Below are positions 8,002-15,685 of a stretch of 33,190 bases of DNA, piece after piece. The stretch covers positions 1 to 33,190 of the forward strand of contig CAMQVY010000021.1 of the NCBI GenBank assembly GCA_947038405.1, in the 5' to 3' direction. The notes under the pieces are model-generated. The model made no database searches. It saw only the letters and a program-made list of their open reading frames with translations, and was not told the origin of the DNA. The DNA is from an uncultured Rikenellaceae bacterium (GTDB taxonomy: Bacteria > Bacteroidota > Bacteroidia > Bacteroidales > Rikenellaceae). Both the position numbers and the translations under genes were made by a program. Every line of letters starts with the position of its first letter. The first letter of the stretch is position 1.

Positions 8002-8709
8002 TTATTTTATCGTATTGTACCTAATACTTGCTTTCACAATTGCCATAGCTAAAATACGACTAATTGCAATATCTTTAGGTTGATGGTGCTTATTATGACT
8101 AACTAACGTTATGTGACCCTCAATCTCAGATTTTTGCACGTATTTTATAGTTACATACTCCTCTCCATCAACATTAAATGATATAATATACATTTCACCC
8201 CAAAAGATATCATTTAATATGTCTGTAACCTCTTTGTACATCACAATATCACCGCTCTTTAAGATTGGATACATACTATCACCAGCAACGTGCATAGCAC
8301 CATCACACTTAGGGATATTAGGTATTGTTATGTAATCAGTCGGCACAAGCTTTGAACTACCTCCAAATAAAGAGACTATTCCTGCACTTGCATCTAACTC
8401 GTATAGAGGAATACGCTGTTCTTCTAACGAATTGTCGCTTCTTAAACTAAATTTATGCTCAATATTTGGTTTAGACAGTTGAATTGTATCTTTATTTAGC
8501 ATATCCCCATTCCCACTTAGTAGCCATTCGCACGATACCGATGTATTATATATTATCTTTTCCAATACATCTGCCTTTGGTATTGTACCTGATAAATAAC
8601 TGCGGATACTTGACTCTCCAACACCAATCGACCTCGCAAATTCTGATTTATTTCCTTTAAACACCTCATCTACTATTTGCCTTATTCTCTGTAACATATT
8701 ATTACACAT
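8002..8709 (-). CDS. CI/LexA-type repressor (XRE helix-turn-helix plus S24 peptidase)
   Basis: A 235-residue phage-repressor-like protein. Residues 5-65 form an XRE-type helix-turn-helix (SEFARSIGVGESSIRSYLSG). The C-terminal half is a LexA-like S24 domain with a possible self-cleavage site ASAG (Ala109-Gly110), catalytic Ser145 in AGDSMYP, the GDIVMY block, and a candidate catalytic lysine in VTIKYV (Lys189). All parts needed for RecA-stimulated autocleavage seem present, so release on DNA damage is plausible (inference). The start could be the ATG at 8709 or at 8697; both keep the domain whole. Upstream lie two matched operator-like sites (8730-8775). No integrase, Cro or phage structural gene is seen, so it may be a relic of a lost element or a domesticated stress regulator. 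Confidence 0.9.
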   Translation of the reverse strand: MCNNMLQRIRQIVDEVFKGNKSEFARSIGVGESSIRSYLSGTIPKADVLEKIIYNTSVSCEWLLSGNGDMLNKDTIQLSKPNIEHKFSLRSDNSLEEQRIPLYELDASAGIVSLFGGSSKLVPTDYITIPNIPKCDGAMHVAGDSMYPILKSGDIVMYKEVTDILNDIFWGEMYIISFNVDGEEYVTIKYVQKSEIEGHITLVSHNKHHQPKDIAISRILAMAIVKASIRYNTIK

Positions 8710-8729
8710 TCTAATTTAACATAAATTAA

Positions 8730-8775
8730 TCGCAAAAAACTGCGAAATATTTGGAAATATCGCAATTAACTACGA
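8730..8775. promoter_or_regulatory. Twin operator-like sites upstream of the S24 repressor
   Basis: Site 1, TCGCA-aaaaac-TGCGA (8730-8745), is a perfect 5-bp inverted repeat with a 6-nt spacer. Site 2, TCGCA-attaac-TACGA (8760-8775), has the same layout with one mismatch. The centres are exactly 30 bp apart, about three helical turns. They begin 21 bp upstream of the repressor's first possible start codon, as expected for autoregulation. Confidence 0.65.
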
Positions 8776-8781
8776 TATTTG

Positions 8782-8789
8782 TAACTTTG
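8782..8789 (+). promoter_or_regulatory. Possible divergent promoter -7 element
   Basis: TAACTTTG fits TAnnTTTG on the plus strand, 6 bp beyond the second operator-like site, so a bound repressor would cover it. No TTTG lies at -33, and no convincing gene follows downstream. Confidence 0.35.
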
Positions 8790-9425
8790 GGTGAATATTG
8801 AAATAAAATTATTGATATTAGTTTAACAGTAACATTTAATTTAATAAACATTACGATATTCCTATGTAACTCATATTTTTATTTACAACATCTATCAATT
8901 TAGATATTATTACAAAAAGATTAGTATTAAATCACATTGAAACCAATAAAATAGCCTATTAAAACCATATTCACATGTATTAAAGGGTAATTTATAAATA
9001 TTTATATGTCAATATTTAGTAGCAACCTGATTGTAAATCACATGTATAATAGTATAGAACATCTCTTAAGTACTCTACATGTATTAAAATACAATATTTT
9101 AAGAACCGTTCATAGTATACCTACAACCATTACCAGCAATCTACCTCTTAATAAATCAATAATGAAAATATTTACACTCCTATTTGCAATAGGAAACAAA
9201 GATAGACTATTATATGTAAATTATGAGAGGTAAAAATATATTAAATATCTCAATTTTGCAAAAAAGAGCCAAAATCTTTTATAAGTGATTGAACCGAGTC
9301 CTTATAATACGGATTATATATTATTCTGTATTTGCAATAAGACACAACCACACAATAAAAATAACACCTTTGTTTTTATAATTAAATAGTAAAACATATG
9401 AAAAAAAAACGACATACACATCTAA
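8790..9425. other. Gene-poor AT-rich stretch
   Basis: About 640 bp with no convincing gene. The only longer frame (9006-9233, 75 codons) has no family resemblance, no promoter or RBS, and an odd composition. The octamer ACATGTAT occurs three times (8973, 9040, 9077). The stretch looks like decayed or replaced DNA between the repressor and the transposase relic. Confidence 0.5.
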
Positions 9426-9782
9426 ACTAGAAAACATCCCTTATCGTACAATCGGAAAGGATTTAGTAAACTAGGTGATGATGAGAAAATCAAATTTCAA
9501 TATAAATTAATGAAGCTCTTTGAAATTGGGTCAGATATGCCATTTAACTTTATGCTAAGAGGAATGACTGATTTTTAAACGGCATAAAATGAGAGAATCG
9601 AAGCTCAATTATTGATGTACGGCGCACCTAAAACAGTACGAGAAGAAACTACTCTGACAATAGAGTCGCCTAAATGCTTCGGTTGAATCTTTTAATGCAA
9701 AATTAAAGGCATTCAGATCTCAATTCAGAGTGATTCGAGATATACCCGACTTTATTTTAGATTAACTAAACTTTTTGCCTAA
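9426..9782 (+). pseudogene. Decayed transposase fragment (ISL3/ISAon1-like C-terminal region)
   Basis: The clearest part reads NASVESFNAKLKAFRSQFR then, after a one-base shift, RLTKLFA and a stop at 9782. This is the C-terminal signature of the Bacteroidetes transposases annotated as ISAon1/DDE_Tnp_ISL3, normally running into FRGVRDxxFFLFRLTKLFA. Upstream, 'QYEKKLL' and 'DNR' in other frames fit the preceding motif. A 50-codon open stretch at 9426-9578 (GFSKLGDDEKIKFQYKLMKL) may be an earlier piece of the same gene. At least two frameshifts, stop codons and probably an internal deletion make it inactive. No terminal inverted repeats were recognised. The family name is from memory of motif patterns; the ESFNAKxKAFR match is firm, the left boundary weak. 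Confidence 0.65.
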
Positions 9783-9863
9783 GACATTATCACCAACAAG
9801 AGATTCAGATTGATCCACTAAATTTCAGATCACCACCGCATTTTTACCATATATATGTAAAAT

Positions 9864-9899
9864 AAAAATCACCGAAACAACTAAGTTTCAGTGATTTTT
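9864..9899. terminator. Bidirectional terminator hairpin after tRNA-Lys
   Basis: AAAAATCAC-c-GAAAC pairs with GTTTC-a-GTGATTTTT around the loop AACTAA, with one C/A mismatch; T-runs on both strands. It lies 22 bp past the 3' end of the minus-strand tRNA gene. Confidence 0.75.
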
Positions 9900-9921
9900 T
9901 TTGATGTTTCCATCTTTTTCG

Positions 9922-9994
9922 TGATCCCGCTGGGGCTCGAACCCAGGACCCCAACATTAAAAGTGTTGTGCTCTACCAGCTGAGCTACGAAATC
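9922..9994 (-). tRNA. tRNA-Lys (anticodon TTT)
   Basis: A 73-nt cloverleaf on the minus strand. The acceptor arms GATTTCG/CGGGATC pair with two G-T wobbles, the D-arm is GCTCAGCTGGTAGAGC, the anticodon loop CTTTTAA gives anticodon TTT, and the T-loop is GGTTCGAGCCC. The discriminator is A, and CCA is not encoded. A promoter lies upstream at 10035-10066. No duplicated tRNA 3' end was found nearby, so no attachment site is claimed despite the mobile-element relic downstream. Confidence 0.96.
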
Positions 9995-10034
9995 GGTCAT
10001 TAGCAATCGTGTGTGTTTCTCCTTAATTGCGATG

Positions 10035-10066
10035 CAAAGATATGAATTATTTATTTAACATACAAG
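10035..10066 (-). promoter_or_regulatory. Promoter of tRNA-Lys
   Basis: On the minus strand: CTTG (10066-10063), 20-nt spacer, TATCTTTG (10042-10035). The -7 element is identical to that of the tRNA-Val promoter at 32873-32903. Confidence 0.65.
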
Positions 10067-10216
10067 TTTAATTCAAATATTTTTCATTTTAATTTGATTG
10101 TATGAATTGTAATAGGCGAGAATACTTAGCTATAAGTAAGATTAAGTATTGAATTATCAACACTTTAGGCGCAGGGGCTTCGAATGTAATTTATAATATA
10201 TAAGTATTAAAATTAG
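10067..10216. other. Intergenic DNA with nested inverted repeats
   Basis: No gene seen. AATACTTA (10121-10128) and TAAGTATT (10143-10150) form an 8-bp inverted repeat; a third TAAGTA copy sits between them at 10133-10138. It could be a regulator site for the osmC unit, but AT-rich DNA gives such repeats by chance. Confidence 0.3.
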
Positions 10217-10247
10217 TTGTATTAATCTAAAAAAAAGGTTATATTTG
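10217..10247 (+). promoter_or_regulatory. Promoter of the osmC-GH3 unit
   Basis: TTG at 10217-10219 (partial -33), 20-nt spacer, TATATTTG at 10240-10247. The osmC start codon is 85 nt downstream of the -7 element, so the leader is about 80 nt. Confidence 0.55.
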
Positions 10248-10332
10248 TATAATGTGTAGAGAGTATTTCATATTTACCCTAAATATCCTTGATGGCATAA
10301 TATATATTTAATCTAAATTAATTTCAGAAAAT

Positions 10333-10746
10333 ATGGCAACTGTAAAAACTATCTACTTGGGAGACTTACGTACTGAAGCTACCCATTTACAATCTGGCAC
10401 AAAAATTATAACGGACGCACCAATAGATAATCATGGTTTGGGCGAGTACTTCTCACCAACTGATTTAGTCGCTACTGCTTTAGGGAGTTGCATGTTGACT
10501 ATTATGGGCATTGCGGCTTCTACGAAGGGTTTTGATATAAAGGGTGCTAATTTAGAGATCACGAAGGTTATGTCGGCTGAGCCACGTCGTATTGGGGAGC
10601 TACTTATAGATGTTTATTTCCCTAGTGACCATACTGCAAAAGAGCGTGCGATATTAGAAAATTCAGCCCACCACTGCCCAGTTGCTCATAGTCTCCATCC
10701 TGATTGTAAGCAAACAATTAGATTTTATTACGGTAAACAGTCATAA
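10333..10746 (+). CDS. OsmC/Ohr-family thiol peroxidase-like protein
   Basis: A 137-residue cytoplasmic protein of the OsmC/Ohr superfamily, whose members reduce organic or other hydroperoxides with a cysteine pair. It shows the family blocks FSPTDLVATALGSCMLT (Cys53) and HHCPVAHSLHP (Cys115); both redox cysteines are present. The sequence is closer to the YhfA/OsmC-like branch than to Ohr, judged only from these motifs. Length is normal. The next gene starts 19 nt after its stop, suggesting co-transcription with a GH3 glycosidase, an unusual pairing. Confidence 0.92.
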   Translation: MATVKTIYLGDLRTEATHLQSGTKIITDAPIDNHGLGEYFSPTDLVATALGSCMLTIMGIAASTKGFDIKGANLEITKVMSAEPRRIGELLIDVYFPSDHTAKERAILENSAHHCPVAHSLHPDCKQTIRFYYGKQS

Positions 10747-10765
10747 TTTTATAATAAATAACGAA

Positions 10766-13453
10766 ATGTGTAGATTAAGAGTAGTAATATTATTATTGTT
10801 ATCAACAATATTGAGTAGTAATGCATTTAGTCTTGGTGTTAAATCGGATTTTATCTCTGTTAGTGGAGATGAAAAGGTCGAGTTATATCGAGATTCTACA
10901 GTAAGTGATGATCTGCGTATAGAGGATTTGATCGAGCGAATGACGTTAGAGGAGAAGATTGATCTTTTGGCGGGTTATAGGGATTTCTACCTTCACCCTT
11001 GTGAGCGTTTAGGTATTCCTGCTTTTAAATTGGCTGATGGTCCATTGGGAGTATCATCTTGGGGATTATTTGGTAAGGCTACTGCATTTCCATCGTCACT
11101 CTCTGTTGCTGCATCGTGGAATAGGGAGCTAGCAGGTGAAGTTGGAGCTATGTATGCTCAAGAGTGGAGGTCGCGAGGTATTCATTTTCTGTTAGCACCT
11201 GGAGTAAATATATATAGGGCATCAAAAGGAGCAAGGAATTTTGAGTATTATGGAGAAGATCCATTTTTATCCTCTTCGATGGTTGTCCCATTCATAAAAT
11301 CTGTGCAAGCTGGAGGTGTTATTGCGACAATAAAGCACTATGCGGTCAATGATCAAGAGTTTGATCGTTATACTGTAAGTAGTGAGATAGATGAACGTAC
11401 GCTACATGAGATATACTTACCGCCATTTAAAGCTGCCGTATTGGATGCTGGAGTGCATGCTGTGATGACAGGATATAATCCAGTAAATGGTGTTTATTGT
11501 ACTGAGAATAAGGAGTTGATTGATATTCTAAAACAAGATTGGGGATTTAGAGGTATGTTGATGTCTGACTGGGCATGTACTTACTCTGCAATTGGTGCAG
11601 CAAACAATGGTTTAGATTTGGAGATGGGAAGTAAGAGATGGTTTAATAGAGGAGTTTTGATTCCATTGATTGAGAAAGGTGAAATTCCAATTGAAGTAAT
11701 CAATGATAAGGTGCGCCGAATCTATGGAGCATGTATTGAGATGGGGTTTTTCGATAGAGAGCAGAAAGACAACACTATTCCAACATTTAACCCAGAGGCT
11801 AATAAAATGGCATTGGAAGCGGCTCGAGAGGGTGTTATTTTATTGAAGAATGATAATTCAACGCTACCATTAGTTGCTCCTAAAGTTATTGCCGTTATCG
11901 GACCTACAGCACTATCAAACGTCACAACAGATAGGGCTCATAACGTAAGTGGGATAACTTATGGAGGTGGAGGTAGTTCAAAAGTGCACCCTTGGTATGT
12001 TGTTTCTGTTTTAGAGGGGATTAAACAAGAGTTTCCTGATAGCGAAGTGTTGTACCATGAAGGTATCTCTAATAGGTTTAAAACTAATCTTTTTAATCGT
12101 AGTCGCTTTAAGACAAATAATGGATATTATGGTTTAAAGGCTACATATTACAGTATTAAAGGTAGTAATGCAGTTACAAAAGAGGATTTAGAGTTGCAAA
12201 AAAATCAAGCTAAAGCAGCAGGGTTTGAGAATAAAGTAGTTGCTGTAAATACATATGTAGATGCGGAGCGCAGTGGAGATGAAGTTAAGACATTAATTGA
12301 TAGGAATGTGAATTTTTCGTGGGGAGGGTCTCCTCATGGATTACAAGAGTTAGGAGATAATTATAGAGTTCAGTGGGAAGGGTATATTGATAATGAGAGG
12401 GATGATAAACTTCTACTGTTTGTCGATGCTCAAGGAGGTTATAGGTTAAGGGTTAATGGTCATCTTGTTATAGATGCTTGGGAGTCTCAATCGTTTCACT
12501 TTGGACAGACATTTGTTGATGTAAGTAAAGGAGATAAGACCGAAATAGTTTTAGAGTATCGAAATCAGCGTTCATACCCTTCAGAGATACGATTAGGCTA
12601 CTGTTATCAGAGTGACCCTGCTTTGGACTTTAGCGAGCCTCTTCGTTTGGCACAAAAGGCAGATGCTGTTATCTTTTGCGGAGGATTAGATGGAGCAATT
12701 GAATTTGAGGGTAGAGATCGTCCATTTGATCTACCTTTTGGTCAGGACAGCCTAATCTCTGCTATTTCAGGTGTAAATCCCAATACAGTTGTAAATATTA
12801 TTGCTGGAGGCGGTGTTAATATGACTCATTGGATAGATAAAGCACCTGCGATTTTACACTCCCTATACCCAGGTCAAGAAGGGGGTACGGCAATTGCTGA
12901 GATACTATCGGGAGCAGTTAATCCATCAGCTAAGCTACCTTTCTCAATTGAGAAGAGATGGGAAGATTCTCCGGCATATGGGAATTACGATGAGACTAGA
13001 AAAGAGCGAAAAGTGTACTATAATGAGACTATTTTTACAGGATATAGGGGGTACGATAAAAAGCATATCGAGCCATTATTCCCATTTGGATATGGACTAT
13101 CATATACAACTTTCGAGTATAGTGATTTAGAGATAAAAAAAGAGGGTGATAATAATTTAGAGGTTAGTTTTACTATTACTAATAGTGGTAATATGGCTGG
13201 AGCAGAGGTTGCTCAATTATATATACACGCACCAAAGAGTGAGGTTGAGAGAGCTTTAAAAGAGTTGAAAGGCTTTGATAAGGTCTATTTGGATAGTGGA
13301 GAGTCAAAACGAGTGACAATAGATATATCTGAGGAGGATTTGAGTTACTACTCAGTAAAACATAGTGGGTGGAGATTTGAAAAAGGAGTGTATGAAGTTT
13401 GGATAGGATCATCATCTAAGAATATACGACTTAAAGATAAAATTAAATTATAA
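10766..13453 (+). CDS. Secreted GH3 beta-glycosidase with PA14 insert
   Basis: An 895-residue glycoside hydrolase family 3 enzyme (beta-glucosidase type). Residues 1-22 are a signal peptide (VVILLLLSTILSSNAFS), so it acts in the periplasm or outside. Domains in order: N-terminal TIM barrel with the nucleophile in GMLMSDWACTYS (Asp268 by family precedent); C-terminal alpha/beta sandwich; a PA14 domain inserted at about 451-610 (LKATYYS ... LLLFVDAQGGYRLRVNG); and a fibronectin-III-like domain from about 800 (NSGNMAGAEVAQLYIHAP). The layout matches PA14-bearing beta-glucosidases, where PA14 shapes the substrate pocket. The ATG at 10766 starts the signal peptide and follows osmC by 19 nt; the open frame upstream is out of frame with osmC and not coding. 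Which sugar linkage is cut cannot be told. Confidence 0.94.
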   Translation: MCRLRVVILLLLSTILSSNAFSLGVKSDFISVSGDEKVELYRDSTVSDDLRIEDLIERMTLEEKIDLLAGYRDFYLHPCERLGIPAFKLADGPLGVSSWGLFGKATAFPSSLSVAASWNRELAGEVGAMYAQEWRSRGIHFLLAPGVNIYRASKGARNFEYYGEDPFLSSSMVVPFIKSVQAGGVIATIKHYAVNDQEFDRYTVSSEIDERTLHEIYLPPFKAAVLDAGVHAVMTGYNPVNGVYCTENKELIDILKQDWGFRGMLMSDWACTYSAIGAANNGLDLEMGSKRWFNRGVLIPLIEKGEIPIEVINDKVRRIYGACIEMGFFDREQKDNTIPTFNPEANKMALEAAREGVILLKNDNSTLPLVAPKVIAVIGPTALSNVTTDRAHNVSGITYGGGGSSKVHPWYVVSVLEGIKQEFPDSEVLYHEGISNRFKTNLFNRSRFKTNNGYYGLKATYYSIKGSNAVTKEDLELQKNQAKAAGFENKVVAVNTYVDAERSGDEVKTLIDRNVNFSWGGSPHGLQELGDNYRVQWEGYIDNERDDKLLLFVDAQGGYRLRVNGHLVIDAWESQSFHFGQTFVDVSKGDKTEIVLEYRNQRSYPSEIRLGYCYQSDPALDFSEPLRLAQKADAVIFCGGLDGAIEFEGRDRPFDLPFGQDSLISAISGVNPNTVVNIIAGGGVNMTHWIDKAPAILHSLYPGQEGGTAIAEILSGAVNPSAKLPFSIEKRWEDSPAYGNYDETRKERKVYYNETIFTGYRGYDKKHIEPLFPFGYGLSYTTFEYSDLEIKKEGDNNLEVSFTITNSGNMAGAEVAQLYIHAPKSEVERALKELKGFDKVYLDSGESKRVTIDISEEDLSYYSVKHSGWRFEKGVYEVWIGSSSKNIRLKDKIKL

Positions 13454-13502
13454 TAATGAGTTGTTATTTATCTTGGTTAGTTGTTTTATATCAGGAGTTT
13501 AG

Positions 13503-14141
13503 ATGTATATTGACATGAGAATAATTACAGATATCGTAGAGATAATAGAGACTGAGGAGTTTGATAAGTGTCAAATAGAGAAGTTAAAGATTACGGATAG
13601 TTTATTGACAGAAAAATACTTTTTTTCTTCCGTTTTCATTGATTGTGATCTATCGGATTGTGATGTAAACAAGTCAACATTTCGCGATTGTGAATTTATT
13701 AATTGCAATCTCTCATTAATGAGATTTTGTGATGTGAATCTTATTGACGTTGTCTTCAGAAGCTGTAAACTAATCGGAATTGACTGGACCTCTATTGTTT
13801 GGACAAAACGTCATACTAAGAGGAGGGTCAAATTCCCTGTTTCATTTTATAATAGTACGTTGAATTACTCTATATTTATAGGGCTGGATATGTATTCTGT
13901 TTCATTTATTGATTCAATATTAAAGGAGGTAGAGTTTGAAGATACGAATTTAGAGTGTGCAAATTTTGAAAACAGTGATTTGTCAGAGTCTCATTTTAAA
14001 AATACAAATCTTAAAAAGGCTGATTTTTCAAGTGCTAAAAACTACTCTATTAATGGTACAACAAACTCGATTAAAGGGGCAAAGTTCTCCTTCCCTGAAG
14101 TAATATCGCTGATACATGGACTTGAAGTTGTGATTGTATAA
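13503..14141 (+). CDS. Pentapeptide-repeat protein, Qnr-like size and C-terminus
   Basis: A 212-residue protein built of A(D/N)LxX-type repeats, seen in two blocks: residues about 35-95 (IDCDLSDCDVNKSTFRDCEF) and about 115-182 (FEDTNLECANFENSDLSESH). They are separated by a polar segment with Trp and Arg/Lys (DWTSIVWTKRHTKRR). The ending KGAKFSFPEVISLIHGLEVV matches the C-terminal helix often seen in Qnr and related chromosomal proteins, where it makes the dimer. Such proteins fold as right-handed beta-helices mimicking DNA; some protect gyrase from quinolones, but most have no known role. It starts 49 nt after the GH3 gene and may be co-transcribed. ATG at 13503 is used; ATG at 13515 is also possible. 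Confidence 0.85.
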   Translation: MYIDMRIITDIVEIIETEEFDKCQIEKLKITDSLLTEKYFFSSVFIDCDLSDCDVNKSTFRDCEFINCNLSLMRFCDVNLIDVVFRSCKLIGIDWTSIVWTKRHTKRRVKFPVSFYNSTLNYSIFIGLDMYSVSFIDSILKEVEFEDTNLECANFENSDLSESHFKNTNLKKADFSSAKNYSINGTTNSIKGAKFSFPEVISLIHGLEVVIV

Positions 14142-14180
14142 ATTATTCTAATGGAAACAATTACCAGCGGCTTCTAAAAA

Positions 14181-14236
14181 TTACAATAAAACACGAAAAG
14201 CACCCAGAAATGGGTGCTTTTCGTGTTTTATTGTAA
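14181..14236. terminator. Bidirectional terminator, perfect 26-bp stem
   Basis: Arms 14181-14206 and 14211-14236 are exact reverse complements around a GAAA tetraloop; each flank is rich in A or T. It sits between the convergent pentapeptide-repeat and mnmE genes and can serve both. Confidence 0.85.
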
Positions 14237-14260
14237 TGTATAAATTCTGCTAGTCAAAAT

Positions 14261-15685
14261 TTACTTACCAATGCAGAATTTAGAAAATATAGATCCTAAT
14301 ATGTCATCCGTCGTTATATCTCCAGTAATTAATCCTAAATTATGTAATACCTCTCTGAGATCTTGAGATAATAGATCTGATGAAATATTACTTTCAAGAG
14401 ATTGTTTTGCAATTTGAAGTGAAGTAAATGCAGAGTTAAGAGCATCGTAATGACGAGCATTAGAGACAATAGTACACCCTGAGTATAGCTTTGAAGTATC
14501 AACGAGATCAACCAAAACATCACGTAAACAATCAATACCATCTCCTTGCTTTGCTGACATAGAGACAATAGAGTAACCATTATCAGCTAATGTACATGCG
14601 AGAGTATCAATTGCTTTTAGCTCCAGATATGTTAATGAATCAAGTTTATTAAATACTAATACAAGTTGCTGTCCCTCATGTACATCTAACGCATCAATTA
14701 GTGTCTTAACATAACATATATGATCTTTATCCAATATGCACGTTGCACTGTCAATCATCAAAACAACGACCTGAGCTCTCTCAATTGTGCTGAAAGTACG
14801 CTGAATACCCATCTGCTCTAACGCATCATCTGTAGCTCTAATACCTGCCGTATCCAAGAAGCGATAGCGTACATCATTAAGAATTAAAGACTCCTCAATA
14901 ACATCTCTAGTTGTTCCAGCTATATCTGAAACCATAGCTCTATCATCCTTTAAAAGTGCATTTAAAAGCGTTGATTTACCTGCATTGGGACTACCAACTA
15001 TTGCAACAGCAATTCCGTCTTTCAACGCATTGCCAAGACTAAAAGTACTCTTTAATGTATCAACCTTAGATATAATCTGATCCAAAATATTTAATAATGC
15101 TGTTCTATCCACAAATTCAACATCCTCTTCAGAGAAGTCTAGCTCTAACTCTATCAATGAAATTAGTTCAACCAACTTATCTCTAAGGTCGATAAAATCC
15201 ATTGAATACCCTCCACGCATCTGATTTGATGCCATAGCGTGAGAAGCCTTATCTGTTGACGAAATCATATCCGCAATTGCCTCTGCTTGGGATAAATCTA
15301 ACTTCCCAGCTAAAAATGCGCGAATCGTAAATTCACCAGCAGTTGCAACTCGTGCACCATTATTAACTAATAAATTTAATATCTCTTTCTGAATATAAGA
15401 AGAGGCATGACAAGATAGCTCAATCATATCTTCACCTGTATATGATACGGGATTGCGAAACAATGAAACGATAACATCATCTACAACACTACCATCTCCA
15501 TCTACAATATCAGCATAATGTAGAGTATATCCTTTTGCATCAGCAAGTTTTTTACCCGATCGACATCGAATTACAGTATCACAAATTGCAATTGCACTAC
15601 TACCACTAATTCTAATTATGGCAATTGCCCCTCCGACTCCACTAGCAACTGCAACTATAGTATCATTATTATCTCTGATTTCCAC
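14261..15685 (-). CDS. mnmE: tRNA modification GTPase MnmE
   Basis: A 474-residue enzyme that, with MnmG, makes the 5-carboxymethylaminomethyl modification at U34 of tRNAs. It has an N-terminal formyl-THF-binding domain (GGAIAIIRISG), a helical domain, and the G domain: G1 GSPNAGKST at 231-239, G2 GTTRD, G3 DTAG at 278-281, G4 NKLD at 346-349, and SAK as G5. It ends with the obligatory FCIGK motif holding the functional Cys. The start codon is GTG at 15685, whose first G is also the last base of the TAG stop of mltD (TAGTG), pointing to translational coupling. It is the last gene of the parA-to-mnmE run. Confidence 0.97.
   Translation of the reverse strand: MEIRDNNDTIVAVASGVGGAIAIIRISGSSAIAICDTVIRCRSGKKLADAKGYTLHYADIVDGDGSVVDDVIVSLFRNPVSYTGEDMIELSCHASSYIQKEILNLLVNNGARVATAGEFTIRAFLAGKLDLSQAEAIADMISSTDKASHAMASNQMRGGYSMDFIDLRDKLVELISLIELELDFSEEDVEFVDRTALLNILDQIISKVDTLKSTFSLGNALKDGIAVAIVGSPNAGKSTLLNALLKDDRAMVSDIAGTTRDVIEESLILNDVRYRFLDTAGIRATDDALEQMGIQRTFSTIERAQVVVLMIDSATCILDKDHICYVKTLIDALDVHEGQQLVLVFNKLDSLTYLELKAIDTLACTLADNGYSIVSMSAKQGDGIDCLRDVLVDLVDTSKLYSGCTIVSNARHYDALNSAFTSLQIAKQSLESNISSDLLSQDLREVLHNLGLITGDITTDDILGSIFSKFCIGK

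Noticed and set aside
9006-9233. 75-codon open frame on the plus strand
   Set aside because: No recognisable family, no promoter or ribosome-binding signal, and odd composition; it lies in decayed AT-rich DNA.
9922-9994. tRNA-Lys 3' end as an integration (att) site
   Set aside because: No duplicate of the tRNA 3' end and no integrase gene are seen in the window.
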